A stretch of 64,000 bases of DNA from Blepharisma japonicum (GCA_949751835.1 CATKHK010000035.1:1-64000), one strand, 5' to 3'. Numbered from the stretch's first letter, positions 36,624-47,325 are shown. Notes: generated by a model from the letters alone, not told the origin. A program made the numbers and translations.

Positions 36624-37278
36624 GTATATTCTTTGCATGAATTTCTGCATAAAATGTCTATAATAATTCAATTTTCAATAAAATTATGAGGGTTTTGAAT
36701 TTATTTATAAATTTTCTTAAGGCAAGGCAAATTATAGCAAAATGCACAATAAATAATTAATTAAAATGGGATTAAAATTAATTAATTATCCTCAGAGCAA
36801 AAAAGTTCTCATGCTCATGAAGAAAATATTTATATAATTTTTAGAATCAATTTCTATTCTTAATAAAGGCCATAAAGGTAAAATGATATTTATTAGTTTT
36901 AATTTCAGCAGCCAATAAAGATAGACCTATTTGCTATATAAAAAACCTAAATCGTAATGATTCTTAGACTAAAGCTAGAATTCAGCTCGAAATGGCATTA
37001 TAAAGATTAGAAGATTAAAATAACAGATGTTTTATATCAATCCTTTAGAAATCAGCTCCTAGATTCTCCAGCTATGCTTAATAAATTATTCATTTAGAAG
37101 ACTTGATATATTTCGCGCTTCATTCTTCTCAATAATATTATCATTAAAATTCTGTTAGACTCAATATTTTACTTTTAAATTCGGCAAAATTTTTTCTTAA
37201 AAAAGCTGGCAACAGATATATGTCCATAATGTCAGTATGGCATTTTTTAGGTTAACATCTCTTTTATGTAATTAAATA
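36624..37278. other. AT-rich intergenic region
   Basis: It is upstream of the single plus-strand zinc-finger gene. It does not contain an obvious copy of the box found upstream of the array genes. Confidence 0.5.
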
Positions 37279-37674
37279 ATGAAAGAGTTCAAATGCAAAT
37301 ATCCTGGCTGTGATCGTCACTACTCCACCAAATATAACTTAAATCGTCATGTCAGAAACTTCCACATTGGGGTGAGATTTGAATGCGATGAGTGCGGTAA
37401 AAAAGTATCGTCAGCTCAGAATTTACAGGATCATATGTACACCCACTCAGGAGAAAAACCTTATGTGTGCAAGGTGAGAGGATGCAAAAAAAGATATCGT
37501 CAAATTAGTCAATTGTCTGTCCACCGTAAAAAGCATAGAGCAATTAAAGCCAAAAGGGAGGAATTTGTGGTGTTGAAAATCAAATTATTTATCGATGATA
37601 AATGTGAAGTTTTTAGCATCCCATCAGGGCCCTTTACGGCAGAAGATTGCATATTACCGCCGATATTGATATAA
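37279..37674 (+). CDS. Three-finger C2H2 zinc-finger protein (singleton relative of the array)
   Basis: 131 residues with three C2H2 fingers: CKYPGC...H...H, CDECGKKVSSAQNLQDHMYTH, and CKVRGCKKRYRQISQLSVHRKKH. The linker HSGEKPYVC matches the classical TGEKP linker. Helix phrases (TKYNL, SSAQNL, YRQISQL) are nearly those of the array genes at 43.5-56.7 kb, so this plus-strand copy may be the ancestor or a dispersed member. The C-terminus differs from the array genes. A DNA-binding transcription factor is expected. Confidence 0.88.
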   Translation: MKEFKCKYPGCDRHYSTKYNLNRHVRNFHIGVRFECDECGKKVSSAQNLQDHMYTHSGEKPYVCKVRGCKKRYRQISQLSVHRKKHRAIKAKREEFVVLKIKLFIDDKCEVFSIPSGPFTAEDCILPPILI

Positions 37675-37861
37675 AAATTATTATATTTTTATAAAAACAG
37701 CTGGAATTATCTTTCTTAATTTTAAAAGAAAAAACAAAATTTTTCTATTTTGGTAATATAATTTTTAGGTTTTTGTAGAAAGGCTCAAGAAAATTGCAAA
37801 ATTAGCTGAATTGAGTAAATTAATTGATAAATATAATTATCAGTCATGGTACTATTAAATT

Positions 37862-38275
37862 CTAAAACTTTGTATTTTTTAATTTAAAATAAATTTGCCC
37901 TAAAACTTTTGTTGATAAATCATAATCGCTATATAATGCTGTATTTTGCTCTGTTAAATCTTCATTTATTTTAAAATACAGCATAAAAGTATAAAGAAAT
38001 CCTTTACAAAACAATTTTGTTGTTAAAATTGCCTCATTCGGACTTTTCCAGTATTGAAGTGAACTGCTTTTAAATACAAGTAAAAAATTGTAATCATCAT
38101 GCATAAACGTGTATTGATTTTCAAAATTTTCATTAAAAGCCCTAACGAGACTCAATTTTGGAAGATGAGAAGTTGTGGAAATGACTATAAGTGGCTGCAA
38201 ATAATGATAAATTCACCCTGAAGGAAGATTTGCAGAAATAGCTGATTTTATAATAGGCTCAAGCTTTTCTCCCAT
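37862..38275 (-). CDS. Hypothetical protein
   Basis: 137 residues beginning MGEKLEPIIKSAISANLPSGW, where the Trp is TGA (38211-38213 region); ends in TAG, one of the TAG stops in this window. It has a mix of beta-like hydrophobic stretches (PLIVISTTSHLP, YNFLLVFKSSSLQYW). I recognise no family. The start is 64 bp from the divergent gene at 38340. Confidence 0.55.
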
Positions 38276-38339
38276 TACTATTAATTTATTATTTAAATGC
38301 TATTTATCTACTTACTATCAATTTTTATTTTATGATTGC

Positions 38340-39296
38340 ATGAAATTTATGGTAATAAATGCTGCTATGAATCAAACTTTGCCAAAAATAGACAAAACCA
38401 GGTCAACTAAAAACAATGCAAGCTACATAAAAGGCATTTACTCTTCTCTTGAGAAGAAAAACCTAAAAAATCCTTTATTTGAAGTCCAAAACAAATCTCT
38501 GGAGCAATTATGCACAAATGCAAAAAAGGAATGGGAAGAAGAAAAATTCAAAATCGCAAATTTTAAGCGGCAAAAGAAAAGTTTAAGCCAAATAATAACC
38601 CCAAATGTTGCTATTTGTAAATTAAACCGTGAAATGGACAATATGACTCCTCAGCAATTAAAATCGTTTGATGTGAATGAAAAATTTAAAACTCCAATTA
38701 TTAATTACAAAAACAGCATGATAAGATATAATACACCTGAATCACATTTTCTTCCTAAAGCATTTCTAACGCTATCATTTATTCCTCAGTTTGAGGCTAC
38801 TTTTAATAGACCAAAACTAAAAAAACATAAAGAAGTAATTAACTGTTCATCATTTCCGGAACCAATTAAGCCAATATATCGTTTACAAAGATCAGAGAGC
38901 TATTTAGCGAATTTAAAGATTAAAAAAGAAAAAAATTTCCCTAACTTGACACAGTCACAATCCTTGAATACATCAGCAGATGATATAGAGGAAAGGCAAA
39001 ATCCTTATATACCTTACAGTTTTTCTAGGCCAAATACCAAATTTTTGCATAAAAAATTCGACAATTTCTCAAGAAAAAATACCAAAATAACAGAAAGATC
39101 TTTTCTTTTAGAAGAAAGCGATAATTCACTTGAAATTGATTCAAAAATTGAAGGTTGAGAGAATCATAACTCGACCTTTGATATAGGCTCAGATTTTAAG
39201 ATGTCAAAACTTCCTCCTCATAGAATGGCAATAGAAAATAATATTTTTTCAAAAATTAGAAGAAAAAGAAAAAGATTGAAGCAACTTATTGTGTAA
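38340..39296 (+). CDS. Hypothetical basic protein
   Basis: 318 residues with one TGA-encoded Trp (39156-39158), after which the frame continues 46 residues to TAA. The protein is Lys/Ser/Asn-rich with no clear globular domain; a short helix NAKKEWEEEKFKIANFKRQ is present. In-frame Met codons at 38349 and 38367 could also be starts. The C-terminus is very basic (KIRRKRKRLKQL), which may be a nuclear signal. Function unknown. Confidence 0.6.
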
Positions 39297-39637
39297 ATTA
39301 TGTAACTTTTAAGAAAATTTAATATTAAAATTTTATTATATAAAAAATGCATAAGTGGTTGCTTTTTAATTATCGAAAATGGTGTGATGTCATTTTGCAC
39401 TGAAAAAGCTAAGCGTTTTTAAATTATGCCAATGAATTTTAAAATTAAATAATTATAATGCATAAAATGGTCGTTTTGAAAACTAAATTTGCTAAATAAT
39501 ATCTCTTATAGCCTTAAAACACGCAATAGCCTATATTAAGTTAAAAGAATGCCTAAACTTATAATACCTATATAAAACTTGGCTTGATTTTTAATTATTA
39601 CCGATTAATTTGCACCTTATTTTTGTCGAATAAAATA
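39297..39637. other. AT-rich intergenic region upstream of the GH57-like gene
   Basis: It contains the 3' UTR of the hypothetical gene and the promoter of the secreted hydrolase. An in-frame extension from 39584 exists but would put non-signal residues before the signal peptide. Confidence 0.5.
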
Positions 39638-41650
39638 ATGTTTATTCTATTGGCTCTCGGTCTGGCTGCCTTTGTGCAAGCCTACCCTCCCCTTGCAATG
39701 ACTTACTTGTGGCATCTAGATCAGCCTATCTATTGGCCTGCCCAAAGTCGTATTTACTCTCGTACCTACCAATTCGCCATGGAGTCCATTCAGCTGAAGA
39801 ACCAACAGAACGGTCACCCTCAGAACAATTTAGAAGATATTTTTGGCTCAGACGACCGTAAAGCGATTTATCAATACCGTGCCAAAGATTCTTTAAATAC
39901 AGTCTCCCAGTCCAGTGCTCCAAAATTCGGGGCACAGCTAACTTACCCTGGGGAGCTGGTTGAAAATGTTCAATCCCTAGCCCAAAATTATTACTTAGGA
40001 TACTATCAAAATTGGCAGACCGCCTACCAACAAGCCAGCAAGCAAACCACTCTGTCAGGCTTCCCAAGGCTTGACATCATTGGTTTCCCTTACCATCATA
40101 CTTTAGCACCGCTTACTGATAGAAACGGCTTTGAAATGGAAGTAGCAATCCAACAAGTAATTAACCAGAATTGGTGGGGCACTAAAAGTGAAGGCTTTTT
40201 CCCATCAGAAATGGCGTTTTCTGAGACATTGATCCCAAGTCTTGTCAAAGCTGGCTATAAATATGTTGTTGTGTCTAATTTACATATTTCTAGAGCTGTT
40301 AAAAATTACCCTTATTCTATAAGAGGGGATAATAACACTCCGCCAAACCAGGCAGACCAGGTAAATCCAGCCCAAGATAAATGGTTCACTATGAGCGTGT
40401 CTAGAGGCTGCTCTCCTACCAATTGTTACCCTTATTCATATGTCCCACATTATGCTAAGTTTGTCGACCCAGATACAGAGCAGGAATATAAAATTATTGT
40501 AGTCCCCAGTGACCAGGCTATGTCCTGGCAAGATGGCTATGCTTGTTATTCCACCAATGATATGAGCAAGATTGCAGGGACTGGTGATAAGCCAATTTTT
40601 ATAGTCCTAGCTCATGATGGAGATAATGCATTTGGAGGTGGCTACAGTTATTATCAAGAATGTGTCCCTAGCTTAGTGAACCAATGTCTTAATGTGGGTT
40701 ATGAGCCTACCACAATTAGTCAGTATTTGCATGATTATCCTATTAATGCAAATGATATTGTTCATGTTGAAGATGGAGCATGGATCAATGCAGACGGTGA
40801 TTTTGGAGACCCAACCTTTGTAAACTGGAATTGGCCTTTGTTTTCAGCTAATGGGACTTTTGATATTCCTAATGGATGGTCTGATAAGCAAAGAACTTAT
40901 GCAATAGCGACTGCAACACAAAATTGGGTGGATACTGCAGAATTAGTATATGGGAAATCAAGACCAAGCCAAGTCCAAAATCCTGATAACTCAGCAACAC
41001 CAGCAGAACTTGGGTATCACTTTATGCTGGCATCACTGAATTCTGGGTTTGTCTATTATGGGACAAATACACTTGATATGTGCTTAAAAACAACTGTAGG
41101 CTGCAATATTGCATATAATTATATTTCACAGGCAATTGGGACCACTCCTAGTGACTCGGCTTCGCCGACTATTTGGAGACCTTATAGGATGCCTTATAAT
41201 CCAGGTGGATATCAAATGGGAGTGCTTTCTAAATATCAATATGTGAAGCAGCCAACTGATTTTTATGTATACACCTTTGTGTATGATGTTAGTGGGCTAA
41301 AGAGAGTACAATTATTCGTCAGGACGGACAATGACGGAATTAACCCAACTTCTGAGAACTACAACGACATCTATAGATGCGATAACAACTATGTCAGCAA
41401 TTGGTCTGTACTAGATATGACTGAAAGAGATTTCCCACCTGGAAACCCTTATAACTGGAGCGGAAGTTGCTTTGGAAATCTCCAAGAAGTTCCTATTGTT
41501 ATTGCTGACGAATACTGGGTTTACGTCCAAGGTTACCAAAATGTGCTTCTAGATTACTATATTGAAGCTGAGGATAGCCATGGGCACATAAAGAGATCTG
41601 ATATCTTCCACGTCTGGGTTGGAAACAACACTCAGACAGTAAGTGAATAA
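39638..41650 (+). CDS. Secreted glycoside hydrolase, GH57-like
   Basis: 670 residues from the ATG that begins a clean signal peptide (MFILLALGLAAFVQA). GH57-like motifs are present: WHLDQP at 25-30 (HxxQP of conserved region 1), GFFPSE with Glu191 in the position of the nucleophile, and AHDGDN with Asp327 near the acid/base region, in a YHHTLAPLTDR context. Family members act on alpha-1,4/1,6-glucans. The protein has paired Cys residues suited to secretion. All 17 Trp codons are TGG and GC is clearly higher than in most neighbours, consistent with high expression. Food-vacuole starch or glycogen digestion is a reasonable inference. Confidence 0.82.
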   Translation: MFILLALGLAAFVQAYPPLAMTYLWHLDQPIYWPAQSRIYSRTYQFAMESIQLKNQQNGHPQNNLEDIFGSDDRKAIYQYRAKDSLNTVSQSSAPKFGAQLTYPGELVENVQSLAQNYYLGYYQNWQTAYQQASKQTTLSGFPRLDIIGFPYHHTLAPLTDRNGFEMEVAIQQVINQNWWGTKSEGFFPSEMAFSETLIPSLVKAGYKYVVVSNLHISRAVKNYPYSIRGDNNTPPNQADQVNPAQDKWFTMSVSRGCSPTNCYPYSYVPHYAKFVDPDTEQEYKIIVVPSDQAMSWQDGYACYSTNDMSKIAGTGDKPIFIVLAHDGDNAFGGGYSYYQECVPSLVNQCLNVGYEPTTISQYLHDYPINANDIVHVEDGAWINADGDFGDPTFVNWNWPLFSANGTFDIPNGWSDKQRTYAIATATQNWVDTAELVYGKSRPSQVQNPDNSATPAELGYHFMLASLNSGFVYYGTNTLDMCLKTTVGCNIAYNYISQAIGTTPSDSASPTIWRPYRMPYNPGGYQMGVLSKYQYVKQPTDFYVYTFVYDVSGLKRVQLFVRTDNDGINPTSENYNDIYRCDNNYVSNWSVLDMTERDFPPGNPYNWSGSCFGNLQEVPIVIADEYWVYVQGYQNVLLDYYIEAEDSHGHIKRSDIFHVWVGNNTQTVSE

Positions 41651-41776
41651 GCTTTAAGCTAATTATTCCAATTAATAAATAAATTTCTTATGGAAATATC
41701 TAGTAAATCAGCAGCATTTTTAAAATACAATTTTTTCCCTTTTAATTTTTAATTTAACTATCAAAAGAGTTTTAGC

Positions 41777-42400
41777 TTAATTCCCACTGCTTATGGCTTG
41801 GAAGAAACTGGTCCATCCAGCGACAGTCGTAATGTTATAAGCATCAGGGACCCATACTCCGTTCAACAAATAGCTTGGAGTGCCTGGAATATTCCTTGAA
41901 GCTCCGAATTTCCATGAAACTCTTGCTTTGGTATTAAGGTCTTGGTTCTGCAAAGCTGCTGTAACTTGGTTTAATGGTAGTCCAGTCGATTGTGAGGTAA
42001 ATTGCGCAATTTTATTATTTGCAGTATAAAAATCATAGCTGGCAGTGTTATTAGTAAAGGATTGTTGGTGCTGGAACCAATAATAAACCCAGTCAAGGTA
42101 TCTTTCAGATTTCTTTTCTGAAACAAACTTTCCAGCCTGTGAGACAGGGAATGAGAAAAGGTTGTAAGACATTGGAGACTGGTGGATTATAAGCTCGAGC
42201 CAGTGCTGGTTCTGAGTGAAATACTGAATCAAAGCTGGGAAGGCTGCTGCGGATTTAGGGCACAATAGGTCAATAAATGTCTCTAAGGTGTAATTGCTAT
42301 GTGCTGGACCAAGGTAATAGCCGTCATAATATTTTGGAATTGGGACAACTTGAATAGCTGAAGCTAAGGAGAGCACTAGAACTCCTAAAAGGATCTTCAT
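41777..42400 (-). CDS. Secreted thioredoxin-fold (DsbA-like) protein with one active-site Cys
   Basis: 207 residues with signal peptide MKILLGVLVLSLASA. The thioredoxin-fold start FIDLLCPKSAAAFP and the cis-Pro loop NIPGTPSYLLNG match the DsbA-like/thioredoxin_4 group. The usual CxxC is CPKS here, so only the first Cys remains; disulfide oxidation would be impaired, while isomerase, glutathione-binding or structural roles are possible. All six Trp codons are TGG. It converges on the GH57-like gene across 126 bp, and both are secreted and GC-richer. Confidence 0.8.
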   Translation of the reverse strand: MKILLGVLVLSLASAIQVVPIPKYYDGYYLGPAHSNYTLETFIDLLCPKSAAAFPALIQYFTQNQHWLELIIHQSPMSYNLFSFPVSQAGKFVSEKKSERYLDWVYYWFQHQQSFTNNTASYDFYTANNKIAQFTSQSTGLPLNQVTAALQNQDLNTKARVSWKFGASRNIPGTPSYLLNGVWVPDAYNITTVAGWTSFFQAISSGN

Positions 42401-42462
42401 ATTTGTTTCCCCATGAATATGGGAGAAAGCTAATTAGTGATTATGTGGATTATTTAGAAATT

Positions 42463-42831
42463 TTAATTGTTTTTGGCACTTATGGCTTCAATCTTTTTAT
42501 GAAGACGCAATGTGCCATACACCACAGCCCAATTCACAAAATTGAAAAATGAGGAATAAAAATTCCGACCTTTTCTTCATTCTCTAGCTTTTGCTTCAAG
42601 TCTGATTGCAACAGTTTCACCGACTATATGTTCTTCTTCTAGATAGAAAAATGCTGCGTAAATAGTAAATACCACGAGTGATGCAATGAAAAATCCTGTG
42701 AAAAATGAAGGATTGAGTCTTTGTATGTAAGCTTTGAGAAACTTAGGGAAAGGAAAGAGAAGAAGGATGTTTATGATGAGTGATAGTGGAATGGAAAGCC
42801 AAACCAAAAACATCATACCCAGATCTTGCAT
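42463..42831 (-). CDS. Small ER membrane protein, BAP31-like
   Basis: 122 residues with one TGA-encoded Trp (42577-42579). Three hydrophobic segments are seen: FLVWLSIPLSLIINILLLFPF near the N-terminus, FFTGFFIASLVVFTIYAAFFYL in the middle, and FFNFVNWAVVYGTLRL. Spacing and the ARE-W-RKGRNFY lead into the third helix resemble the N-terminal membrane part of BAP31/Yet1 proteins, which handle ER export of membrane cargo. The long coiled-coil tail of animal BAP31 is absent, so the assignment is tentative. Confidence 0.5.
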
Positions 42832-43567
42832 ATTTTTATTATTTATTTTGTTAATTGGATTTTAGGCTCATTTATATGAGAAATTAGTTAATATGTGTAA
42901 AATTAAATAAATCAATATTGTAAATGTAAGGATTGATGCTTTTTTTTTATAGAAATCAAGACTGATAAGTCTTGATATTGAAAATGGAAAATATATATAG
43001 ATATTTCTGAGATTAGTCAATTAAATATAAATAGCTTATAGCATATTATTTATAAGCATGCTAATAGCTTATAATGAAATTAATATTGGCTATTAATTAA
43101 AACTCGGTTCATAGTGCTATTTTTGAAGCTAATTTTTCCCAAAATTAGTCAATATTGAGAAAATTAATATTTAAATATTAAATTATAAAATGAAGAATAT
43201 AATTATTATTGAAATTAATTATTAAGATCTTCTTTAATCTAAATTTAATATTTTAAGGCCTTTTTGCTAAAATTGCATTTTGTTTTTATTATCTTTCACT
43301 AGCATCTACTTATTCTTTTTTCAACATCATTCCATAAATTAAACATTCAGCTTTCCTTTTTAAAAATTTCAAATTTTGAAACCCATCTTTATCAACTTTA
43401 TTCCAAATACCCTATAATAAATGATTTTTTAACAAAAAAATTCAAAAATCGACTATAAATAGAAATCAACTCTCATGTATCCTCAAAACTATTGCATCTT
43501 CTCTTAAAACTTACAGAAGCCACCATATTAAAAATGTCAGCTTAACTATTTTGAGTGAAGCTTTAAA
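42832..43567. other. AT-rich intergenic region before the zinc-finger array
   Basis: It has no coding potential visible. It lies downstream of array copy 1 and upstream of the BAP31-like gene. Confidence 0.5.
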
Positions 43568-44074
43568 TTAGATATAAAATCCTTTTTTACACTTCTTGAG
43601 GATGCTATTAAAAGAAGGCAAACTTATCTCTTGATCGAAGCAGTTTTGAAGAACTGGCAATTGTGGCTGATTTTTTGGTAATTTTCCCCAGCTTATCTTT
43701 TCAATATCTTTTATTGCTGGCTGAGATGTTTGCATATGAGCATTCTCGGCTGTATCAATGGTCATATTATTATTTCCATCTTTAATGTGAACTCTTTTAT
43801 GGAGCGTTAGCTGGCTTGTTTGCCTATATGCTTTTCCACAATGATTGCATACGAATGGTTTAACTTCATTATGAACGTTCATATGTTCTCTGAGATTCTG
43901 CCTGCTTGATAGATTTTTTTTGCACACTTCACATTCGAACTTTTTGATTTTTAAATGTATAGACTCTATATGATGCCTTAGATTGAACTTCGTCGTATAT
44001 GTATTGTTACAGTTTAGATAATAACAACAGTAGAGAACAGTTGACTCCAAACACTCTCTTGATATGTTTTCCAT
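43568..44074 (-). CDS. C2H2 zinc-finger protein, array copy 1
   Basis: 168 residues with three fingers: CYYLNC-x12-H-x4-H (the first finger has a four-residue Cys spacing), CEVCKKNLSSRQNLREHMNVH and CNHCGKAYRQTSQLTLHKRVH. The linker NEVKPFVC replaces TGEKP. After the fingers comes an acidic/polar region and the array-wide tail QPQLPVLQ ... LPSFNSILKKCKK. Contact positions in finger 2 read S/Q/N/E and in finger 3 Q/S/Q/L. It is probably a DNA-binding regulator. It is closest to copy 2. Confidence 0.9.
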   Translation of the reverse strand: MENISRECLESTVLYCCYYLNCNNTYTTKFNLRHHIESIHLKIKKFECEVCKKNLSSRQNLREHMNVHNEVKPFVCNHCGKAYRQTSQLTLHKRVHIKDGNNNMTIDTAENAHMQTSQPAIKDIEKISWGKLPKNQPQLPVLQNCFDQEISLPSFNSILKKCKKGFYI

Positions 44075-44082
44075 CGTTTGAA

Positions 44083-44117
44083 TTATAATAAAACGAATAT
44101 ATAGAGATATTATGGTC
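44083..44117 (-). promoter_or_regulatory. Array upstream box, copy 1
   Basis: On the coding strand it contains TATATTCGTTTTATTATAAT about 10-30 nt before the ATG. The same box recurs before the other array members. Confidence 0.6.
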
Positions 44118-44978
44118 TTTAATTATAACAATATGAAATTGCGCTTATTTCTTAATGGCGAAAAGAGAATTTATTTAAATTTCACTTTTTACTTGTATAG
44201 AAGATATCTCAATTTCAAAACAAAATATTATAAAAATGAAACTCACAAAATGCCAGTTTAAGATACAATAAGATTGTGCTGCGAAAAGCTTTAAATTTGA
44301 TATAAAAATAAGAATGAATTTAGAAATTTGACATTCCAAGGATTAGAACTATAAAATGCAACTAAAAATAATTTTTCTCAAATTTTTTAAATTTTTGTCA
44401 TTTTACTTTTAAATAGTTTTAAAAGTGCTCATTATGGTATTGCAATTAAATTCTCAAATTATACTGCATTTGAAACTTTTCTTTTTGAATTTTTATTAAA
44501 CTTTTAAATTTGCGTTTCAATTTAACAATTGAAGATTTTAATTAATGAAGGGTTTCTCTTTGATTTGAAGTGAGATCACTTGCAAAATATAAATTTGAAT
44601 TTCTAGTGGCTGATGTTTTTCTAAAAATTTAAACCTAATGAAATATAATATTCAATTTTATTTAATTTATTAAAAACAAAAGTATATGCCTTTTTAAATA
44701 AAATCAATAAGTAAAAGATGAAATTACCGCTTTCTTGATCTTATAAACCTTTCTTTTAATTTAAATCTCTAAGATAATATCCGCTAGGCTTATTTTATTT
44801 AGATTTGGTAAAAACTAAACTATTAAAAATTCTTTGCATTTGTGATTCTATTTAGCAGCATATTTTACCGCTATGAAAAATAATAATTTGATTAATTTAA
44901 TATTTGCATTCTCAAGATTATAAATAATAGTATAAACTTTATAAGATAATTTATAATATTTTGAGTAAAGCTTTGGAA

Positions 44979-45482
44979 TTAGATATAATAATCCTTTTTA
45001 CACTTCTTGAGTACACTATCAAAGGAAGGCAAACTCATCTCTCGATCGCATTTGTTTTGAAGAACTGGCAACTGAGGTTGAATTGATTCTAACTCTTCCC
45101 AGCTTATATTTTCAAATTCTTTCATTATGACGCGAGCTATTTTTAGTGGAGCAGTCTCTACTTCTTCAACGACTTCATTATCTCCATCTTTAGCATGAAC
45201 TCTTTTATGGAGCGTTAGCTGATTTGCTTTTCTATAAGTTTTTCCACAGTAGTTGCAAGCATGCGGTTTGGCTCCATTATGTATCTTCATATGTTCTATC
45301 AGGTTTTGTTTACTAGATAAATTTTTTTTGCAAGTATCACATTCGAATTTCTTAGCCTTTAAGTGTATGGTCTCTATGTGATGCTTTAGATTGTACTTTG
45401 TTATATATGTATTGTTACAGTCTAAGTAGTAGCAGCAGTAAAGAGTATTTGACACTATTAGTCTTCTTGATATGAGCTCCAT
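44979..45482 (-). CDS. C2H2 zinc-finger protein, array copy 2
   Basis: 167 residues with three fingers laid out as in copy 1: CYYLDC..., CDTCKKNLSSKQNLIEHMKIH and CNYCGKTYRKANQLTLHKRVH. Finger 3 differs at contact positions (K, N, Q, L), which could change base preference. The tail QPQLPVLQ ... LPSFDSVLKKCKKDYYI is kept. All Cys/His ligands are intact. The promoter box lies at 45493-45524. Confidence 0.9.
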   Translation of the reverse strand: MELISRRLIVSNTLYCCYYLDCNNTYITKYNLKHHIETIHLKAKKFECDTCKKNLSSKQNLIEHMKIHNGAKPHACNYCGKTYRKANQLTLHKRVHAKDGDNEVVEEVETAPLKIARVIMKEFENISWEELESIQPQLPVLQNKCDREMSLPSFDSVLKKCKKDYYI

Positions 45483-45492
45483 AGTATGAATT

Positions 45493-45524
45493 TATTATAA
45501 TAAAACGAATATATAACGATAATA
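45493..45524 (-). promoter_or_regulatory. Array upstream box, copy 2
   Basis: On the coding strand it reads ATCGTTATATATTCGTTTTA followed by TTATAATAAA, just upstream of the ATG. It is one of the best-kept versions of the box. Confidence 0.65.
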
Positions 45525-46389
45525 TGGCTGTTTATTAGCGAAATATGGATTAAAGTGATTTTCTTAATGGCGCAAAGTGAATTTATTTAAATATCACATG
45601 AATTGCTTGAGTGGATATTTCATTTGGAAGGAAAAAAAATTTATAAAAATGAAACTCAAAAAAATGATAATTAGATTTTATAAGATTGCGCTACAGAAAA
45701 GACTAAATAAATATAGAAGTTGCAATAGTTAGTCAAATGTAATTTAATAGCCCAATAAATGTAGATTTATAGAAAAGTGTCTCAAAATATTTTTTTCTAA
45801 AATTTATTGCATTTCAGCAGAAAATTAACGTTCAAAGAGCTAATTTATGACCTTTAAGTTAATTATCAATTTATTTAGCGTTCAAAAAGCTTTGATTTAA
45901 AGATTTGAAGAAGCAAGTTTTTTCTGCGTTACAATTTGTAATTGAAGGAAACTATATTTTAGAGTGTTTTCAGTCTAATTTAGTTTAAATTCACTTCAAT
46001 AAATCTCGTATTGAAGTTTTTATGACTGATGGTGTTTAAATTTTAAGCCTAACAAAATATGACATTAAATTTCATAAATTTAACGAGAAGAAAAATATGT
46101 GCCTTTTTCTCCTAAAAAGGATTTTTCCTATTTTGGAGGACAACTATTTTTATGCTCTTATCCAGATATATTATTAAATAATAATTCGAAGCTCACTGAA
46201 GAGATTGCATAGAAACAGAAATGCAGCAGCTCCAGCTCAAATGAACTTCTAATCGCTGGAATAGAATTAAATCATTTAAGGTAGCTAAAATAAAATCCTT
46301 CCTTGGCTAAAATTAATGATTAATTCATCTTTAATATTAGCTTTTAAAGATCAATCAAATTCTCATAAGCTATATAACTTTAAAAGGGC

Positions 46390-46851
46390 TAGTATAATAA
46401 GCTAAAGCATTAGAATTAAAATTATGTTCCTTTTTATGCTGCCTGGGCATTCTATCAAAAGAAGGAAATTTCATTTTTTGGTTGCAGATGCCAAGAAGAT
46501 GAGGCAATTGGGCTGATATGATTCTAATTTTTATCAATATTTTTAAAATTGTTTCATTATGAGGCGGAATGCTTTTCAAAGAGAGCATACATTGTATCTA
46601 TATAAGAAGCATAAAATCAGTCCTACCTAAGCTGCTGAGCTACTCTTATCATAGCCCTCCCTTGTATTAATGGTGTAATTATATTAATGATTTTAAAATA
46701 GCAATTTAAATTCGAAATTATCATGCAAAATTTTATATATTTTCTTAACTATCAGATACTTCTGATTGGACTTTATTGTATATGTATTGCTGCCATATAA
46801 TACCAGCTATAGAGAATATAAGGCACAAGAATCTTTTTGATATATTTTACG
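46390..46851 (-). pseudogene. Decayed zinc-finger gene, array copy 3
   Basis: The start codon is lost (ACG where the others have ATG), the finger-1 region is recognisable but shifted (YCC-like CTCTATAGCTGG followed by CAATACATATAC), and fingers 2-3 are essentially gone. The tail is still recognisable as FPSFDRMPRQHKK, the counterpart of LPSFDSVLKKCKK. A weakened upstream box remains at 46861-46895. This is a dead copy. Confidence 0.8.
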
Positions 46852-47088
46852 TGGTATAGTTTCTTATAATAATATGAATATAAAGATAATATGCCAATTA
46901 TTAATGAGATATAATTTTGTTTAATTTTATTAGAGTTTTTATTTAAATATCATACAGACTGCTTGAGCAGATAGCTCATATGAATCTAACAAAAATTTTA
47001 ATTAGATTTTATGAAAATGTGCTATTGAAAATATTAAATAAATATCTACTAATTAGTGAAATTTTATTTTGTTGCTCTGATTAGAAAA

Positions 47089-47325
47089 ATTATGCTGGAT
47101 GTATAGTGTTTCGTCTTCCACAGGTGGTATTAGCACAGCGAATTGGACTGCTTGCACCTCTGGTGTTTCTGCATCCAGGCCAAAAACCCTGGCTTCTTGG
47201 TAGTGGATTTCCCTTTTTGGTTAAAAGACATTTTCCAACTCAGTTTCTTCGCATAAATAATTCTCCACCCTGTCTCACCCCTGCCAGTGTTGTTTGGCTT
47301 TAGAGCAATTAAATCCAGGCATAAT
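47089..47325. mobile_element. Short inverted-repeat element (MITE- or IES-like)
   Basis: 237 bp with ends ATTATGCTGGAT and, read inward from the other side, ATTATGCCTGGAT: terminal inverted repeats matching at 12 of 13 positions with one gap. GAAAA flanks both sides (47084-47088 and 47326-47330), a possible 5-bp target duplication; alternatively the TA dinucleotides just inside the ends could be the boundary, as in Tc1/pogo elements and ciliate IESs. By hand count 47101-47320 is about 45 % G+C, far above the surrounding spacer. It interrupts a spacer segment that other array units carry without it. No transposase fits in this length. Confidence 0.6.

Noticed and set aside
39584-39637. Earlier ATG for the GH57-like gene
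   Set aside because: It would place 18 residues before a textbook signal peptide beginning at 39638.
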